Below the pieces are notes generated by a model. The model searched no databases, was not told the origin of the DNA, and worked only from the letters and a program-made list of their open reading frames with translations. The position numbers were made by a program, and so were the translations under genes. This document shows, piece after piece, positions 53,611 to 62,606 of a stretch of 64,000 nucleotides of DNA (positions within the stretch are counted from its first letter, which is position 1; each line of letters begins with the position of its first letter). The DNA comes from Shouchella miscanthi (GTDB taxonomy: Bacteria > Bacillota > Bacilli > Bacillales > Bacillaceae_D), in NCBI RefSeq assembly GCF_007725405.1, contig NZ_CP042163.1:1550001-1614000 (forward strand), given 5' to 3'.

Positions 53611-53668
53611 AAAACGCTGGACTCATGTAAATCGGTAAATCGATCTACATGAGGCTCAGCGTTTTTTT
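53611..53668. terminator. Strong bidirectional terminator between pheA and niaR
   Basis: AAAACGCTG...CTCATGTA pairs with TACATGAG...CAGCGTTTT, a long stem with T-runs on both strands. Confidence 0.9.
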
Positions 53669-53693
53669 GTGGTATTTAACTTAGCCTATCATC

Positions 53694-54233
53694 TTATTCC
53701 TCTACTAAATAGCCTTTTTCCTTCAGATGTTGAAGTGCTCGCTCAATTTGTTGTTCAGTATCTGCTTCAACAGAATGTAGATGGATTCCGTTCGTTAATT
53801 GAGATAGTAAATAAGCACCTTCTTGCTGCAAGCGATCGCAAAAGGCATTCACATCTTGACGATTGGATAAACGTAATGTTCCTGTAATTTCACCATAAAT
53901 AGGGTGTTCAATGATAACGTCTATTACGGTTAAGCCACTATCGACAAACGTATATAATTCGTCTCTTGTATCTTCAGGAGCGTGTTGAACAGCGATAAGA
54001 CGCTTGATTCGCTGTTCTTTTTGCTGTTGTAAATACAGGTACCCTTGGGCTGTAGAAAAAATAGGCTCGCCTTTTGCTTTTAACAGCGACATATCTTGGA
54101 CAATGACTTGGCGGCTAACACCTGAACGTTTAGCTAAATCACTTCCTGTTATCGGCTGACCTTCTTCAAGCAACCACTGTAAAATTGCAGAACGTCTTTC
54201 TGAGGATACTAATTTTTTTGGTTGGTTTTTCAT
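53694..54233 (-). CDS. niaR: NAD biosynthesis repressor NiaR (YrxA)
   Basis: Nicotinate-responsive repressor of NAD synthesis and niacin uptake. 179 aa from ATG 54233 (AGGTGA at 5 nt). N-terminal HTH (RSAILQWLLEEG, SDLAKRSGVSRQVIVQDM) and C-terminal 3H domain whose conserved His are seen in IIEHPIYGEI and NGIHLHSVEAD. Co-transcribed with nadS and divergent from nadB, which it should regulate through the palindrome at 55393-55428. Confidence 0.94.
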   Translation of the reverse strand: MKNQPKKLVSSERRSAILQWLLEEGQPITGSDLAKRSGVSRQVIVQDMSLLKAKGEPIFSTAQGYLYLQQQKEQRIKRLIAVQHAPEDTRDELYTFVDSGLTVIDVIIEHPIYGEITGTLRLSNRQDVNAFCDRLQQEGAYLLSQLTNGIHLHSVEADTEQQIERALQHLKEKGYLVEE

Positions 54234-54238
54234 CGTAA

Positions 54239-55351
54239 TCACCTTGTTAATATTGTCTTAAACGTTTGAATCAAGAAAGAGATATCTTCTGATGTTGTTG
54301 GCTCTCCAAACGTAACGCGAACGTATTGTTGAGTATATTCAGCTGTATACCCAAGGGCCAGTAAAGCTTTAGAGGGCTCAGCTTGTCCAGCTCGACAAGC
54401 TGAACCAATCGCGATACATAATCCAGCTCGACTACATTCAAGCATAAATTGTTGACCGCTCCATCCGTGAACCATCATCCCTAGATGAAAAGGTAAACGG
54501 TTAGGAGGATTAGTGCCGACAATGGATACGTCTGTTCCTAACTCTGAGAGAATGGAGCACTGCCAACGAATGTGCTTAGTTGAGAGTGTTTCCCTAATAG
54601 ACAATGCGTGCTCCAGTTCAACTGTAAAAGCAGCAATAGCTGGCAAGTCCACTGTACCTGGTCTCATCCCGTACTCATGGGTAACAGCTTGTAGAAACGG
54701 TTTAAAATAATGCTCAGGTGCTAAATAAATGATACCTAAACCTTTTGGAGCGTACAACTTATGAGCAGAGAAACTGGCTGCATCGACTAATGAGAGATCG
54801 ATCTCAATCTTTCCTAAACCTTGAACACAATCACTATGAAATAGTATATCATGACTTCGTAAAATCTCACTAAGGATGTGTACATTCTGTATGGTGCCTA
54901 CTTCGCTTGCTGCGATTGAAACTGAACAAAATACGGTGTCTTCGCGAATGACTGCTAGTAAAGATGGAATCGATACCTCACCAGTTGGAAGAACTTCCAC
55001 ATAATCAACGTCAAATCCTTGTGTTTGCAAATACAAAAAAGTGGATAAAACGGATGGATGCTCTGTCTTTGTTGTAAGGATATGTTTTCCTTTATGAATC
55101 AACGAACGCACTAAAGAGACAATGGCTAAAAAATTTGCTTCAGATCCTGATCCTGTAAAGTAGATTGCGTCCTTTGCCACATTTAACTGTGTTGCAATTC
55201 GCTCTCGGTAATAATGTAAATGCCATTCAGCATGAACCCCAAGTGTGTGGGCGCTCATGGGATTAGCGAATTGTTCTAATGCGCATTCTCGGTAAGCGGT
55301 AAGCGCCCTTTCTGACATTGGTGATGTAGAACTATAGTCAAAATAATGCAT
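54239..55351 (-). CDS. nadS: Cysteine desulfurase for NAD synthesis (NadS/NifS-like)
   Basis: PLP enzyme that supplies sulfur for the Fe-S cluster of NadA (and NadB function) in Bacillus. 370 aa. Motifs: YFDYSSTSP, TGSGSEANFLAI, HSDCVQGLG, PLP Lys in SFSAHKLYAPKGLGI, catalytic Cys in AIGSACRAGQAEPS. Divergent from nadB; 5 bp ahead of niaR, so it and its regulator form one unit. Confidence 0.93.
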   Translation of the reverse strand: MHYFDYSSTSPMSERALTAYRECALEQFANPMSAHTLGVHAEWHLHYYRERIATQLNVAKDAIYFTGSGSEANFLAIVSLVRSLIHKGKHILTTKTEHPSVLSTFLYLQTQGFDVDYVEVLPTGEVSIPSLLAVIREDTVFCSVSIAASEVGTIQNVHILSEILRSHDILFHSDCVQGLGKIEIDLSLVDAASFSAHKLYAPKGLGIIYLAPEHYFKPFLQAVTHEYGMRPGTVDLPAIAAFTVELEHALSIRETLSTKHIRWQCSILSELGTDVSIVGTNPPNRLPFHLGMMVHGWSGQQFMLECSRAGLCIAIGSACRAGQAEPSKALLALGYTAEYTQQYVRVTFGEPTTSEDISFLIQTFKTILTR

Positions 55352-55392
55352 ACTGGCTCCTTAAAATTATAGTTGTATTTTCTTTTATTCTA

Positions 55393-55428
55393 TGTAAATA
55401 TAGGTGACAAGACAAGTGTATATTTACA
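55393..55428. promoter_or_regulatory. Palindrome between nadS and nadB, candidate NiaR operator
   Basis: TGTAAATATA (55393-55402) and TATATTTACA (55419-55428) are perfect inverted arms around GGTGACAAGACAAGTG. It is the only such element in the divergent promoter region. Confidence 0.55.
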
Positions 55429-55444
55429 CGAGTGGGAGGTTCAA

Positions 55445-56965
55445 TTGAAAACCGTCATTATTATTGGATCTGGAATAGCTAGTTTAACTGCAGCACATAA
55501 GCTTGCTGACCATTTTAATGTGATTATTTTCACAAAGTCATCTTATAAAGAAAGTAACTCGGCCTTTGCTCAAGGTGGGATTGCGGCAGCCCTTGATAAG
55601 ATGGACCATCCCATTCATCATTTTCAAGACACGTTAAGCGCCGGGAAAGGGGCTAATGACGTAAGGATGGTCAAGTTGATAACAGAAAAGGCTGGAAACC
55701 TCATTCATGAGCTTGAAGAGATAGGTGTGCAGTTTGATACGCAAAATGGGTATTACGCACTTGGCCGCGAAGGCGCACATCAAAAAAATCGAATCGTTCA
55801 CGTAAAAGATCAAACAGGTAAAGCCATTATAGAAACCTTATGGGCGCGTGTTGCTCCTCGCGTAACTGTATACGAACATACAGAGGTAACGGGGTTGATT
55901 AGAAAAGGGGGTGTGGTCACGGGGATATGCACGTTAGAAAGAGAGTGGACCGCTTATGCTGTGGTATTGGCAACAGGAGGAGTAGGCCAACTTTACGCGT
56001 TAAATTCAAATGCAAGGACAGCTACAGGAGAAGGAATGTATCTCGCTTACCAAGCAGGTGCTGTGTTAAAAGATTTAGAATACATACAATTTCATCCAAC
56101 GATTTTAAAGGGGAAATATTCGATCCTAATTAGTGAAGCTGTTCGTGGTGAAGGGGGCTATTTAATAAATGGAAAACAAGAGCGTCTAATGAGTCGGTAT
56201 CCAAAAGGTGATTTAGAAGGAAGAGATCTCGTATCAGCTGTTCTTCATGAGGCAATCGTGCAAGGAGAAGACATTTATTTAGATGTAAGACATCTTCATT
56301 ATTTTTCAACTCGTTTCCCATTTCTATATCAAGCATGTTTACAGAAGGGGATAGATCCAGCAAGAACCCCCATTCCGGTTGCGCCAGGTGCCCATTTTAT
56401 TTGTGGAGGAGTGGAAGTAGACCAAGTCGGAAGAACGGCAGTTGGACACTTATATGCGATTGGTGAAGTAGCTTGTTCTGGCGTACATGGTGCAAACCGG
56501 CTTGCAAGCAATTCTTTACTTGAAGCAATTTATTTTGCAACAGCATGTGCAGACGACATAGTATCAGAATCTAAAAAAAACCCACCAGTACATCCGGATG
56601 ATCCCTTTTCCCATGTGCTCGTGGACCCTCAGGAACATCTATTGCCTAAACGTGATGAATTGCAGCAGCGGATGATGCATCAAGTAGGCATAAAGCGCTC
56701 CCAGCAAGGCTTGCAGGAGATGCTAGAGTGGCTTGATGCATATCGAAGACAGCCTGCCTCATGTAAGCAATCCTTTGAGGATAAAGGTATGTTTGAAGTA
56801 GCGACCTTCATTACACGTGCGGCATTAACAAGGGAAGAATCAAGAGGAACCCATCAACGGAGCGACTTTTTAACGGAATCATCTAGTTGGAGAGAGCGAA
56901 CAATTCGTTTTTGCTATGGGAAAATGTCCGTCATAACTCAAGGAGGTTTCTGTGAACAGCATTAA
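55445..56965 (+). CDS. nadB: L-aspartate oxidase
   Basis: FAD enzyme making iminoaspartate, first step of de novo NAD synthesis. 506 aa from TTG 55445 (GGGAGG at 5 nt); the extension to 55373 crosses the operator. FAD motif VIIIGSGIASLTAA, SNSAFAQGGIAAAL, YIQFHPTIL, SEAVRGEGGYL, GVHGANRLASNSLLEAIYF. The end overlaps nadC by 14 bp. Slightly shorter than the B. subtilis enzyme. Confidence 0.95.
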   Translation: MKTVIIIGSGIASLTAAHKLADHFNVIIFTKSSYKESNSAFAQGGIAAALDKMDHPIHHFQDTLSAGKGANDVRMVKLITEKAGNLIHELEEIGVQFDTQNGYYALGREGAHQKNRIVHVKDQTGKAIIETLWARVAPRVTVYEHTEVTGLIRKGGVVTGICTLEREWTAYAVVLATGGVGQLYALNSNARTATGEGMYLAYQAGAVLKDLEYIQFHPTILKGKYSILISEAVRGEGGYLINGKQERLMSRYPKGDLEGRDLVSAVLHEAIVQGEDIYLDVRHLHYFSTRFPFLYQACLQKGIDPARTPIPVAPGAHFICGGVEVDQVGRTAVGHLYAIGEVACSGVHGANRLASNSLLEAIYFATACADDIVSESKKNPPVHPDDPFSHVLVDPQEHLLPKRDELQQRMMHQVGIKRSQQGLQEMLEWLDAYRRQPASCKQSFEDKGMFEVATFITRAALTREESRGTHQRSDFLTESSSWRERTIRFCYGKMSVITQGGFCEQH

Positions 56966-57791
56966 AGTAAAAGAAGCGCTAAAACAATTTATTTTAGAAG
57001 ATATTGGCGATCGAGACGAAACGTCAGAAAGTATTTTTTCTAGATCAACCGTGACAGCAACTGCTGAAATAACCGCTAAAGAGTCAGGTGTATTTGCAGG
57101 TGCCCAAGTGATGAGTACGTATTTTTCTCTCTTTGATAATGACATTCAAACGTCCAGTTATAAAACAGAAGGACAGTTTATTGAAAAAGGGGATGTTCTT
57201 GCAACATTTGAAGGGAGCGTAAGTACCATTCTTCAAGGAGAACGTGTGTTACTAAATGTATTGCAACGTATGTGCGGCATTGCGTCAACGGTTCATTTAG
57301 CAAAGGAGCGCTTAAATGACCCTTCCATACGCTTGTGTGATACAAGAAAAACTGCACCAGGGCTTAGAATGTTTGATAAAGCAGCCTGTCGCGCTGGTGG
57401 TGGGTATAATCACCGAAATGGCTTACATGATGCTGTGATGTTAAAGGAGAATCATATTGCGGCTTGTGGTTCCATTTCAAAGGCTGTTCAACGTGTAAAA
57501 GCAATTGCAGGGCCGATGCTGAAAATTGAAGTAGAAACAACGAATGCCGAGGAAGTAAAAGAGGCTGTGGCGGCAAAAGCAGACGTCATTATGTTTGATA
57601 ATGCTTCGCCTGACGAGATTCGCGCCTATCAACAACTCGTCCCACCTTCAATATTAACCGAAGCTTCCGGGGGAATTGATTTGTCAACGATACACCTATA
57701 CAAAGGCACAGGAGTAAACTTTATGTCTTTAGGGTTTATCACCCATTCGGTAAAAGCACTTGATTTAAGCATGTTACTTAAGAGAGGGTGA
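56952..57791 (+). CDS. nadC: Nicotinate-nucleotide pyrophosphorylase (carboxylating)
   Basis: Quinolinate phosphoribosyltransferase giving nicotinate mononucleotide. 279 aa from GTG 56952 with GGAGG at 5 nt, inside nadB. Motifs: EDIGDRDETSE, GERVLLNVLQRMCGIAS, CDTRKTAPGLRMFDKAA, GGGYNHRNGLHDAVMLKENH, EVETTNAEE and EASGGIDLSTI. Confidence 0.95.
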   Translation: MNSIKVKEALKQFILEDIGDRDETSESIFSRSTVTATAEITAKESGVFAGAQVMSTYFSLFDNDIQTSSYKTEGQFIEKGDVLATFEGSVSTILQGERVLLNVLQRMCGIASTVHLAKERLNDPSIRLCDTRKTAPGLRMFDKAACRAGGGYNHRNGLHDAVMLKENHIAACGSISKAVQRVKAIAGPMLKIEVETTNAEEVKEAVAAKADVIMFDNASPDEIRAYQQLVPPSILTEASGGIDLSTIHLYKGTGVNFMSLGFITHSVKALDLSMLLKRG

Positions 57792-57797
57792 AGCACA

Positions 57798-58895
57798 GTG
57801 GAACTGGTAAAACCAACAATTCTACCTGAGCACTACCGGACGATGTCAACGGAAGAGAAAGTAAAGCGAATACGCCAAGCAAAAGCCTACTTTGGTAGTG
57901 AATTACTAATACCAGGTCATCATTATCAAAGAGAAGAAGTCATTCAATTTGCGGATGCGACAGGGGATTCCTTGCAGCTTGCCCAATTATGTGCAAAAAG
58001 TGATGCAGCATTTATTGTGTTCTGTGGCGTTCATTTCATGGCGGAAACGGCTGACATGTTAACGAGTCGTCGTCAAACGGTTCTTTTACCTGATCTCGCA
58101 GCGGGCTGTTCTATGGCAGACATGGCAACCCATGCACAAACGAAACGAGCATGGAAAAGCTTAACAGAGCTTTACGGAAATACTCTTGTGCCATTAACGT
58201 ATGTTAATTCAACTGCTGCTATTAAGGCTTTTTGCGGTGAACATGGTGGAGCTTGTTTAACGTCATCAAATGCAAAAGAAATGGTCAGCTGGGCGTTGGG
58301 TCAAAAAGAACGGCTCTTGTTTTTACCAGATCAACACCTTGGTCGCAATACAGCAGCTGAAATTGGCATTCCGCTTGAGCAAATGGCTGTTTGGTGTCCA
58401 CACAAAAATGAGTTGGAACGAGTGGCTGACACTAGTCTAGAAGACATTAAAATCATTTTATGGAAAGGGCATTGCTCGGTTCATGAAAAATTTACTGTTA
58501 CCCAGATTGATGAAAAGCGGGCGAAATCTCCTGATATGACTATTATTGTGCATCCTGAATGCAGTTATGACGTTGTTCAAGCTGCTGATGATGCAGGCAG
58601 TACACATCATATTATTCAAGTGATACAACAAGCTCATTCAGGATCAAAATGGGCGGTTGGCACAGAAATGAATTTGGTAAATCGGTTAGCTAAACAACAC
58701 CCTGACAAACAAATTGAATCCTTAAACCCTTTTATGTGTCCTTGCTTAACAATGAATCGAATTGACCTTGAACATTTATGTTGGACGCTTGATTTATTAC
58801 GTGAAGGTGTGTACCAATTTGAAATTAAAGTACCTGAAGCAATAACAAAGTATGCCAAAGTGGCCTTAGATCGCATGCTATTGTCAGTAAAATAA
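57798..58895 (+). CDS. nadA: Quinolinate synthase A
   Basis: [4Fe-4S] enzyme condensing iminoaspartate with DHAP. 365 aa from GTG 57798 (AGAGGGTGA upstream). Cluster Cys are seen in [23 protein letters not shown] and [11 protein letters not shown], the pattern of the longer Bacillus-type NadA. Also [10 protein letters not shown] and NSTAAIKAF. Third gene of nadB-C-A; depends on NadS for its cluster. Confidence 0.95.
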   Translation: MELVKPTILPEHYRTMSTEEKVKRIRQAKAYFGSELLIPGHHYQREEVIQFADATGDSLQLAQLCAKSDAAFIVFCGVHFMAETADMLTSRRQTVLLPDLAAGCSMADMATHAQTKRAWKSLTELYGNTLVPLTYVNSTAAIKAFCGEHGGACLTSSNAKEMVSWALGQKERLLFLPDQHLGRNTAAEIGIPLEQMAVWCPHKNELERVADTSLEDIKIILWKGHCSVHEKFTVTQIDEKRAKSPDMTIIVHPECSYDVVQAADDAGSTHHIIQVIQQAHSGSKWAVGTEMNLVNRLAKQHPDKQIESLNPFMCPCLTMNRIDLEHLCWTLDLLREGVYQFEIKVPEAITKYAKVALDRMLLSVK

Positions 58896-59010
58896 AATAA
58901 GTTGTCCTCGGCATATGCAATAAATTATTCTCATATTCTTTTCTGAAGGGAACATTATGGAAACAGTGCGCATAGTGTGTACGAATGCCTATAACAGGGG
59001 GGACGACCCA

Positions 59011-60519
59011 ATGAGAATTCATATTGTACAAAAAGGGGACACTGTAGGAAAACTGGCCGATAAGTATGATTTATCGGTAAAGCAAATTAAACAAGCGAAT
59101 TCAACGATTACAAATCCAGACGTATTAATGCCAGGAATGAAAGTGAAGATTCCTTCTCCAACAGTTGCTGTTCGAAAAGAAACATCTGTGAAAGAACCGA
59201 AAAAACCGCTACTAAATAAAAGTGAAAAACTTGAGCCATTAAAAAAACCAACTACAAATGCGACCGAATTAGACTCTATAAGTGCGTTGAAAACATTAGC
59301 CCAACCACCAAAACAGAGTGTTTCACAGGCGCCTGAACCGAAGCCTTTGCCGCCAAAGCCAGCGTGTTCATCATGTGGGACGTATCCAAAGTCACCAACA
59401 TATGCCGCTAATCAGCAAGTGAGCGTAAGTAATCAGTCAACGATCCCGCAAGCGATGAATGAAAATCATCCTATGCACGAAATGGCTGGAAATCAACAGT
59501 CATTAATGAATCAATGGTCAACAACAAACGAATCTTCATCTGTTGAACCAATGATGAATACGACTAACGGAAATCACCACGCTCCTATGCAACAAGGAAT
59601 GAGTGGAAACCACCACGCTTCTATGCAACAAGGAATGGGAGGAAACCACCACGCTCCTATGCAACAAGGAATGGGAGGAAACCACAACGCCCCTATGCAA
59701 CAAGGGATGAGTGGAAATCACCACGCCCCTATGCAACAAGGAATGGGAGGAAACCACAACGCTCCTATGCAACAAGGAATGGGAGGAAACCACAACGCCC
59801 CTATGCAACAAGGGATGAGTGGAAATCACCACGCTCCTATGCAACAAGGAATGAGTGGAAACCACCACGCCCCTATGCAACAAGGAATGGGAGGAAACCA
59901 CCACGCCCCTATGCAACAAGGAATGGGAGGAAACCACCACGCCCCTATGCAACAAGGAATGGGAGGAAACCACCACGCCCCTATGCAACAAGGAATGGGA
60001 GGAAACCACCACGCCCCTATGCAACAAGGAATGGGAGGAAACCACCACGCCCCTATGCAACAAGGAATGGGAGGAAACCACCACGCCCCTATGCAGCAAG
60101 GAATGAGTGGAAACCACAACGCTCCTATGCAACAAGGAATGGGAGGAAACCACCACGCCCCTATGCAACAAGGAATGGGAGGAAACCACAACGCCCCTAT
60201 GCAACAAGGGATGAGTGGAAATCACCACGCCCCTATGCAACAAGGGGTGAATGATCAACACCATCATCCTACGTTTGTAAAAAAAGATGGACAGTGGAAC
60301 ACATCTAATCAAAGTTGGTTCTATCCACAAATGGATTCATACGCTCCACCAGTAGAGCAATACGGTCAAGTACAAAATGAGTATGGATATAGAGATGCAC
60401 CTGCTCATAATCAAGCGCCACAATGGGAGACAATGAATGCAATGCAATCATCATATGCTCCTTATGAACCGAAAGAACAAGTGAATAATTATGATGAAAG
60501 AGATACTCAAGAAGATTAA
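59011..60519 (+). CDS. safA: Spore coat morphogenetic protein SafA with a 19-unit tandem repeat
   Basis: Inner-coat organiser that binds the cortex through its LysM domain. 502 aa from ATG 59011 (GGGGGG at 8 nt). LysM at about 2-48: HIVQKGDTVGKLADKYDLSV then LMPGMKVKIPSP. A Pro/Lys linker follows, with a CSSCG pair near 125. Residues about 187-414 are 19 copies of a 12-residue His/Asn/Gln/Met/Gly unit (GNHHAPMQQGMG). The C-terminus is Tyr/Gln-rich. B. subtilis SafA is in the same place (after nadA) but I do not recall such a repeat there. Expected sigma-E expression. Confidence 0.9.
   Translation: MRIHIVQKGDTVGKLADKYDLSVKQIKQANSTITNPDVLMPGMKVKIPSPTVAVRKETSVKEPKKPLLNKSEKLEPLKKPTTNATELDSISALKTLAQPPKQSVSQAPEPKPLPPKPACSSCGTYPKSPTYAANQQVSVSNQSTIPQAMNENHPMHEMAGNQQSLMNQWSTTNESSSVEPMMNTTNGNHHAPMQQGMSGNHHASMQQGMGGNHHAPMQQGMGGNHNAPMQQGMSGNHHAPMQQGMGGNHNAPMQQGMGGNHNAPMQQGMSGNHHAPMQQGMSGNHHAPMQQGMGGNHHAPMQQGMGGNHHAPMQQGMGGNHHAPMQQGMGGNHHAPMQQGMGGNHHAPMQQGMGGNHHAPMQQGMSGNHNAPMQQGMGGNHHAPMQQGMGGNHNAPMQQGMSGNHHAPMQQGVNDQHHHPTFVKKDGQWNTSNQSWFYPQMDSYAPPVEQYGQVQNEYGYRDAPAHNQAPQWETMNAMQSSYAPYEPKEQVNNYDERDTQED
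59569..60252 (+). repeat. 36-bp tandem repeat, 19 units, inside safA
   Basis: Units encode GNHHAPMQQGMG with variants (N for the second H, S for the last G, one AS for AP). Units 9-14 encode identical peptides and are almost identical in DNA, pointing to recent expansion. Because the unit is a multiple of three and free of stops in several frames, long spurious ORFs appear on both strands. Confidence 0.97.
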
Positions 60520-60591
60520 TTAAAACCCAACAACTAACAGATTAAAATTCCTCTTTTGGTGGACAATATCACTGAAAGGGGGATTTCAAAT

Positions 60592-61359
60592 ATGAAAAAA
60601 ACAATAGCTTCTTTTCTATGTGCGGCAGTTATTACGACTGGTCTTACAGCTTGTAATGGTGGAAATCAAACGCAAGGGAATATGTATCGTGGTAGTGAAG
60701 CACAAATGGGGTATGATAACGGTGGATACGACTATAATGCGAATTATCCGTATTATGGAAACGGTGTCGGTGGGAAAGAGTATTATCAAAACAATCGTTT
60801 CTCACAAAAGAATGACCGTTTAAATAACCCAAAAGCCTACTATAACCAAAATCGTAAAATGGCTCATGGACGAGGAATAACTGGTAATGATCGACCTGGT
60901 ATGGTTGATGAAAATGGTGTACTAAATCGCAAACATGACACGATGAGCGGTAGAGGCATGCAGTTTAAACGTTCGTCTATGCACAAAAAGACAACTGAAG
61001 CACACTATCATAAAGATTATGATGGAAAGCATATTAGCAGTTTAACAACTGAACTGAAAAAGATGGATGGCGTTCAAGATCCGCGTGTAATGGTCCATGG
61101 TGATGAAGTTGTTGTTGGTTATAAAACCAACGGCAAACAACATAACCTAGATCGTGATATGCATAAACACGTTCAACGTATTATGGGAGAAGACAAGCAT
61201 GTAACCGTCACTACTGATAGGGATGCTTACACTTCTATGAGTAAAATGGATGACCGTTTACGAACAGGCGCTGCTTTTAAAGAAGTAGAAAATACGTTTC
61301 AAGACATGATGAAAGACTTAGGCCGTGCAGCAAAGAGACCGTTTGAAAAAAGTCGTTAA
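60592..61359 (+). CDS. YhcN/YlaJ-family spore lipoprotein
   Basis: A 255-aa lipoprotein: signal KKTIASFLCAAVITT with lipobox LTAC (Cys21). A long Asn/Tyr/Gly-rich middle (for example NGGYDYNANYPYYGNG) and basic His-rich stretch precede the C-terminal YhcN domain: LTTELKKMDGVQDPRVMVHG, then VVVGYKT and DKHVTVTTDRD. YhcN/CoxA-type proteins are spore membrane or cortex lipoproteins; B. subtilis coxA is also just after safA, so this is probably its counterpart. ATG 60592 has AAAGGGGGA upstream. Confidence 0.85.
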   Translation: MKKTIASFLCAAVITTGLTACNGGNQTQGNMYRGSEAQMGYDNGGYDYNANYPYYGNGVGGKEYYQNNRFSQKNDRLNNPKAYYNQNRKMAHGRGITGNDRPGMVDENGVLNRKHDTMSGRGMQFKRSSMHKKTTEAHYHKDYDGKHISSLTTELKKMDGVQDPRVMVHGDEVVVGYKTNGKQHNLDRDMHKHVQRIMGEDKHVTVTTDRDAYTSMSKMDDRLRTGAAFKEVENTFQDMMKDLGRAAKRPFEKSR

Positions 61360-61360
61360 A

Positions 61361-61388
61361 AAAAGAAGGCATATGCCTTCTTTTTTTA
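61361..61388. terminator. Bidirectional terminator, YhcN-type gene and CuA lipoprotein
   Basis: AAAAGAAGGC-ATAT-GCCTTCTTTT with A and T runs on both sides. Confidence 0.88.
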
Positions 61389-61757
61389 TGTGACAACCAG
61401 TGTTGCAGTCATATCTGCATGACCGCTCCCGCAAGGAATTGAACAAATAATGTCATACTCTCCAGGCGCTAAAGTAGCAATAGTAGAACCTTGCTTGTTA
61501 AGCACTACATCTTCGCCGCCATTCGCTTCTCGAATAATAATTCCATGGTTGCCACTTTCATTAATAAGTTCAATTGTTGTTTCGCCGGATGGGACAACAT
61601 ACTCTTCTTCGTCAAAATGCCAGTTAAGCGCTTTAATGGTTACGGTTTCATCCGTTTCCACGTTTTCATTCTGCGCATCATTTGCCTCATTGCCGCCACA
61701 TGCTGCTAACAGCACAACAAAGATGAAACCTAGTACGTGTGAGACGATTTTTTTCAT
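61386..61757 (-). CDS. Small cupredoxin lipoprotein with CuA motif
   Basis: A 123-aa exported lipoprotein: signal KKIVSHVLGFIFVVLLAAC (Cys20). After an acidic linker comes a beta-rich cupredoxin domain ending in CSIPCGSGHADM, i.e. C-x3-C-x3-H-x2-M, the binuclear CuA ligand set of cytochrome oxidase subunit II; the usual Glu between the Cys is Ile. NHGIII or NWHFDE could give the other His. There are no subunit II membrane helices and no oxidase genes nearby. I infer a copper-binding electron carrier, or a CuA assembly/relay protein. AAGGAGTG precedes the ATG. Confidence 0.8.
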   Translation of the reverse strand: MKKIVSHVLGFIFVVLLAACGGNEANDAQNENVETDETVTIKALNWHFDEEEYVVPSGETTIELINESGNHGIIIREANGGEDVVLNKQGSTIATLAPGEYDIICSIPCGSGHADMTATLVVT

Positions 61758-61908
61758 GAGATCACTCCTTTTTTCTACACTCTATTATGGCATGGTTTTC
61801 TTTTTACTAAAGGCGAAGATATGAAAATCCTGTGTCTTTTTAAGGAATAGAAGGAAGTGAAAATGGTAAGAATGGGTAGCATCTGCACATAGAAGGAGCG
61901 TATAACGT

Positions 61909-62442
61909 ATGTACAAAAAAATCATCCATAAACACTGGATACCCTTCGTACTTGGGGCGTTTTCTGTTATTCTTTTTTATAGTACATTGATTATTTGGAA
62001 TGAGAATGAACCAACAGAAATAAGCCGTCCTGATGCAGTGAGCGAACAGGCTGACAATGAAGTGGAGCTCTTGTTTGAAACCGTTTTTGCCGATGGCATT
62101 AGTCAAGAAGAAACGAGGAAAGAAGCAATTTATTCTTTACAAGATTTCTGGTATGAATACAGTAATTGGCAAGTGGTGGATCAGAAAAAAGGGTTTGTTC
62201 ATTTTAAGCAGGAACTGCTTGATCTATCACCTGAGGTCAAGCAAAATGGCTATTTAGGCTTGTCCGATGATAACCGTTTAATTTTATACACGGGTCAACC
62301 TGAAGCGAAGAAAATTATTCAAACCTATGACCAACTGGAGCGGTACCCATTAACTCCTTCAGTTCAGCTTGCCCTTGCTGAAGGGATGAAAGTATCCACT
62401 GTTGCCGAATTAGTTGCGATTGTTGGCCAGGGCGCTCAATAA
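61909..62442 (+). CDS. bofC: Forespore regulator BofC
   Basis: Intermembrane-space protein that restrains SpoIVB signalling and so the timing of pro-sigma-K processing. 177 aa with an N-terminal membrane/signal helix (WIPFVLGAFSVILFYSTLII) and then LQDFWYEYSNWQVVDQKKG, LGLSDDNRLILYTG, YDQLERYPLTPSVQLALAEG. Position before ruvA matches B. subtilis. AAGGAG lies 10 nt before the ATG. No clear sigma-G promoter found by eye. Confidence 0.9.
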   Translation: MYKKIIHKHWIPFVLGAFSVILFYSTLIIWNENEPTEISRPDAVSEQADNEVELLFETVFADGISQEETRKEAIYSLQDFWYEYSNWQVVDQKKGFVHFKQELLDLSPEVKQNGYLGLSDDNRLILYTGQPEAKKIIQTYDQLERYPLTPSVQLALAEGMKVSTVAELVAIVGQGAQ

Positions 62443-62472
62443 AACGAGCTAGGGTACGATCTTTTTTTCATG

Positions 62473-62504
62473 AAAAGCTTGTCGAAGAACCGATAAGCTT
62501 TTTT
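62473..62504 (+). terminator. Terminator after bofC
   Basis: AAAAGCTTGTCG pairs with CGATAAGCTTTT (one G-U), then T-run. Confidence 0.8.
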
Positions 62505-62606
62505 GAGCTGTTCTGACATTCGTTTTACCCACTATTATGGCTTAAAAAGAAGCGGAGAGTGTGCTACTATAGAAATAAATGTTCGGTTTTTTTTGGAGGA
62601 GAATAC

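Noticed and set aside
59569-60252. Regular repeats resembling a CRISPR array
   Set aside because: Units are contiguous with no spacers and continue the SafA reading frame.
59536-60330. Long minus-strand ORFs (264 and 121 aa, repeats of HSLLHRGVV and FPPIPCCIGAW) and a plus-frame ORF opposite or over safA
   Set aside because: They exist only because the 36-bp repeat has no stops in several frames; no SD, and sequence is pure shadow of SafA.
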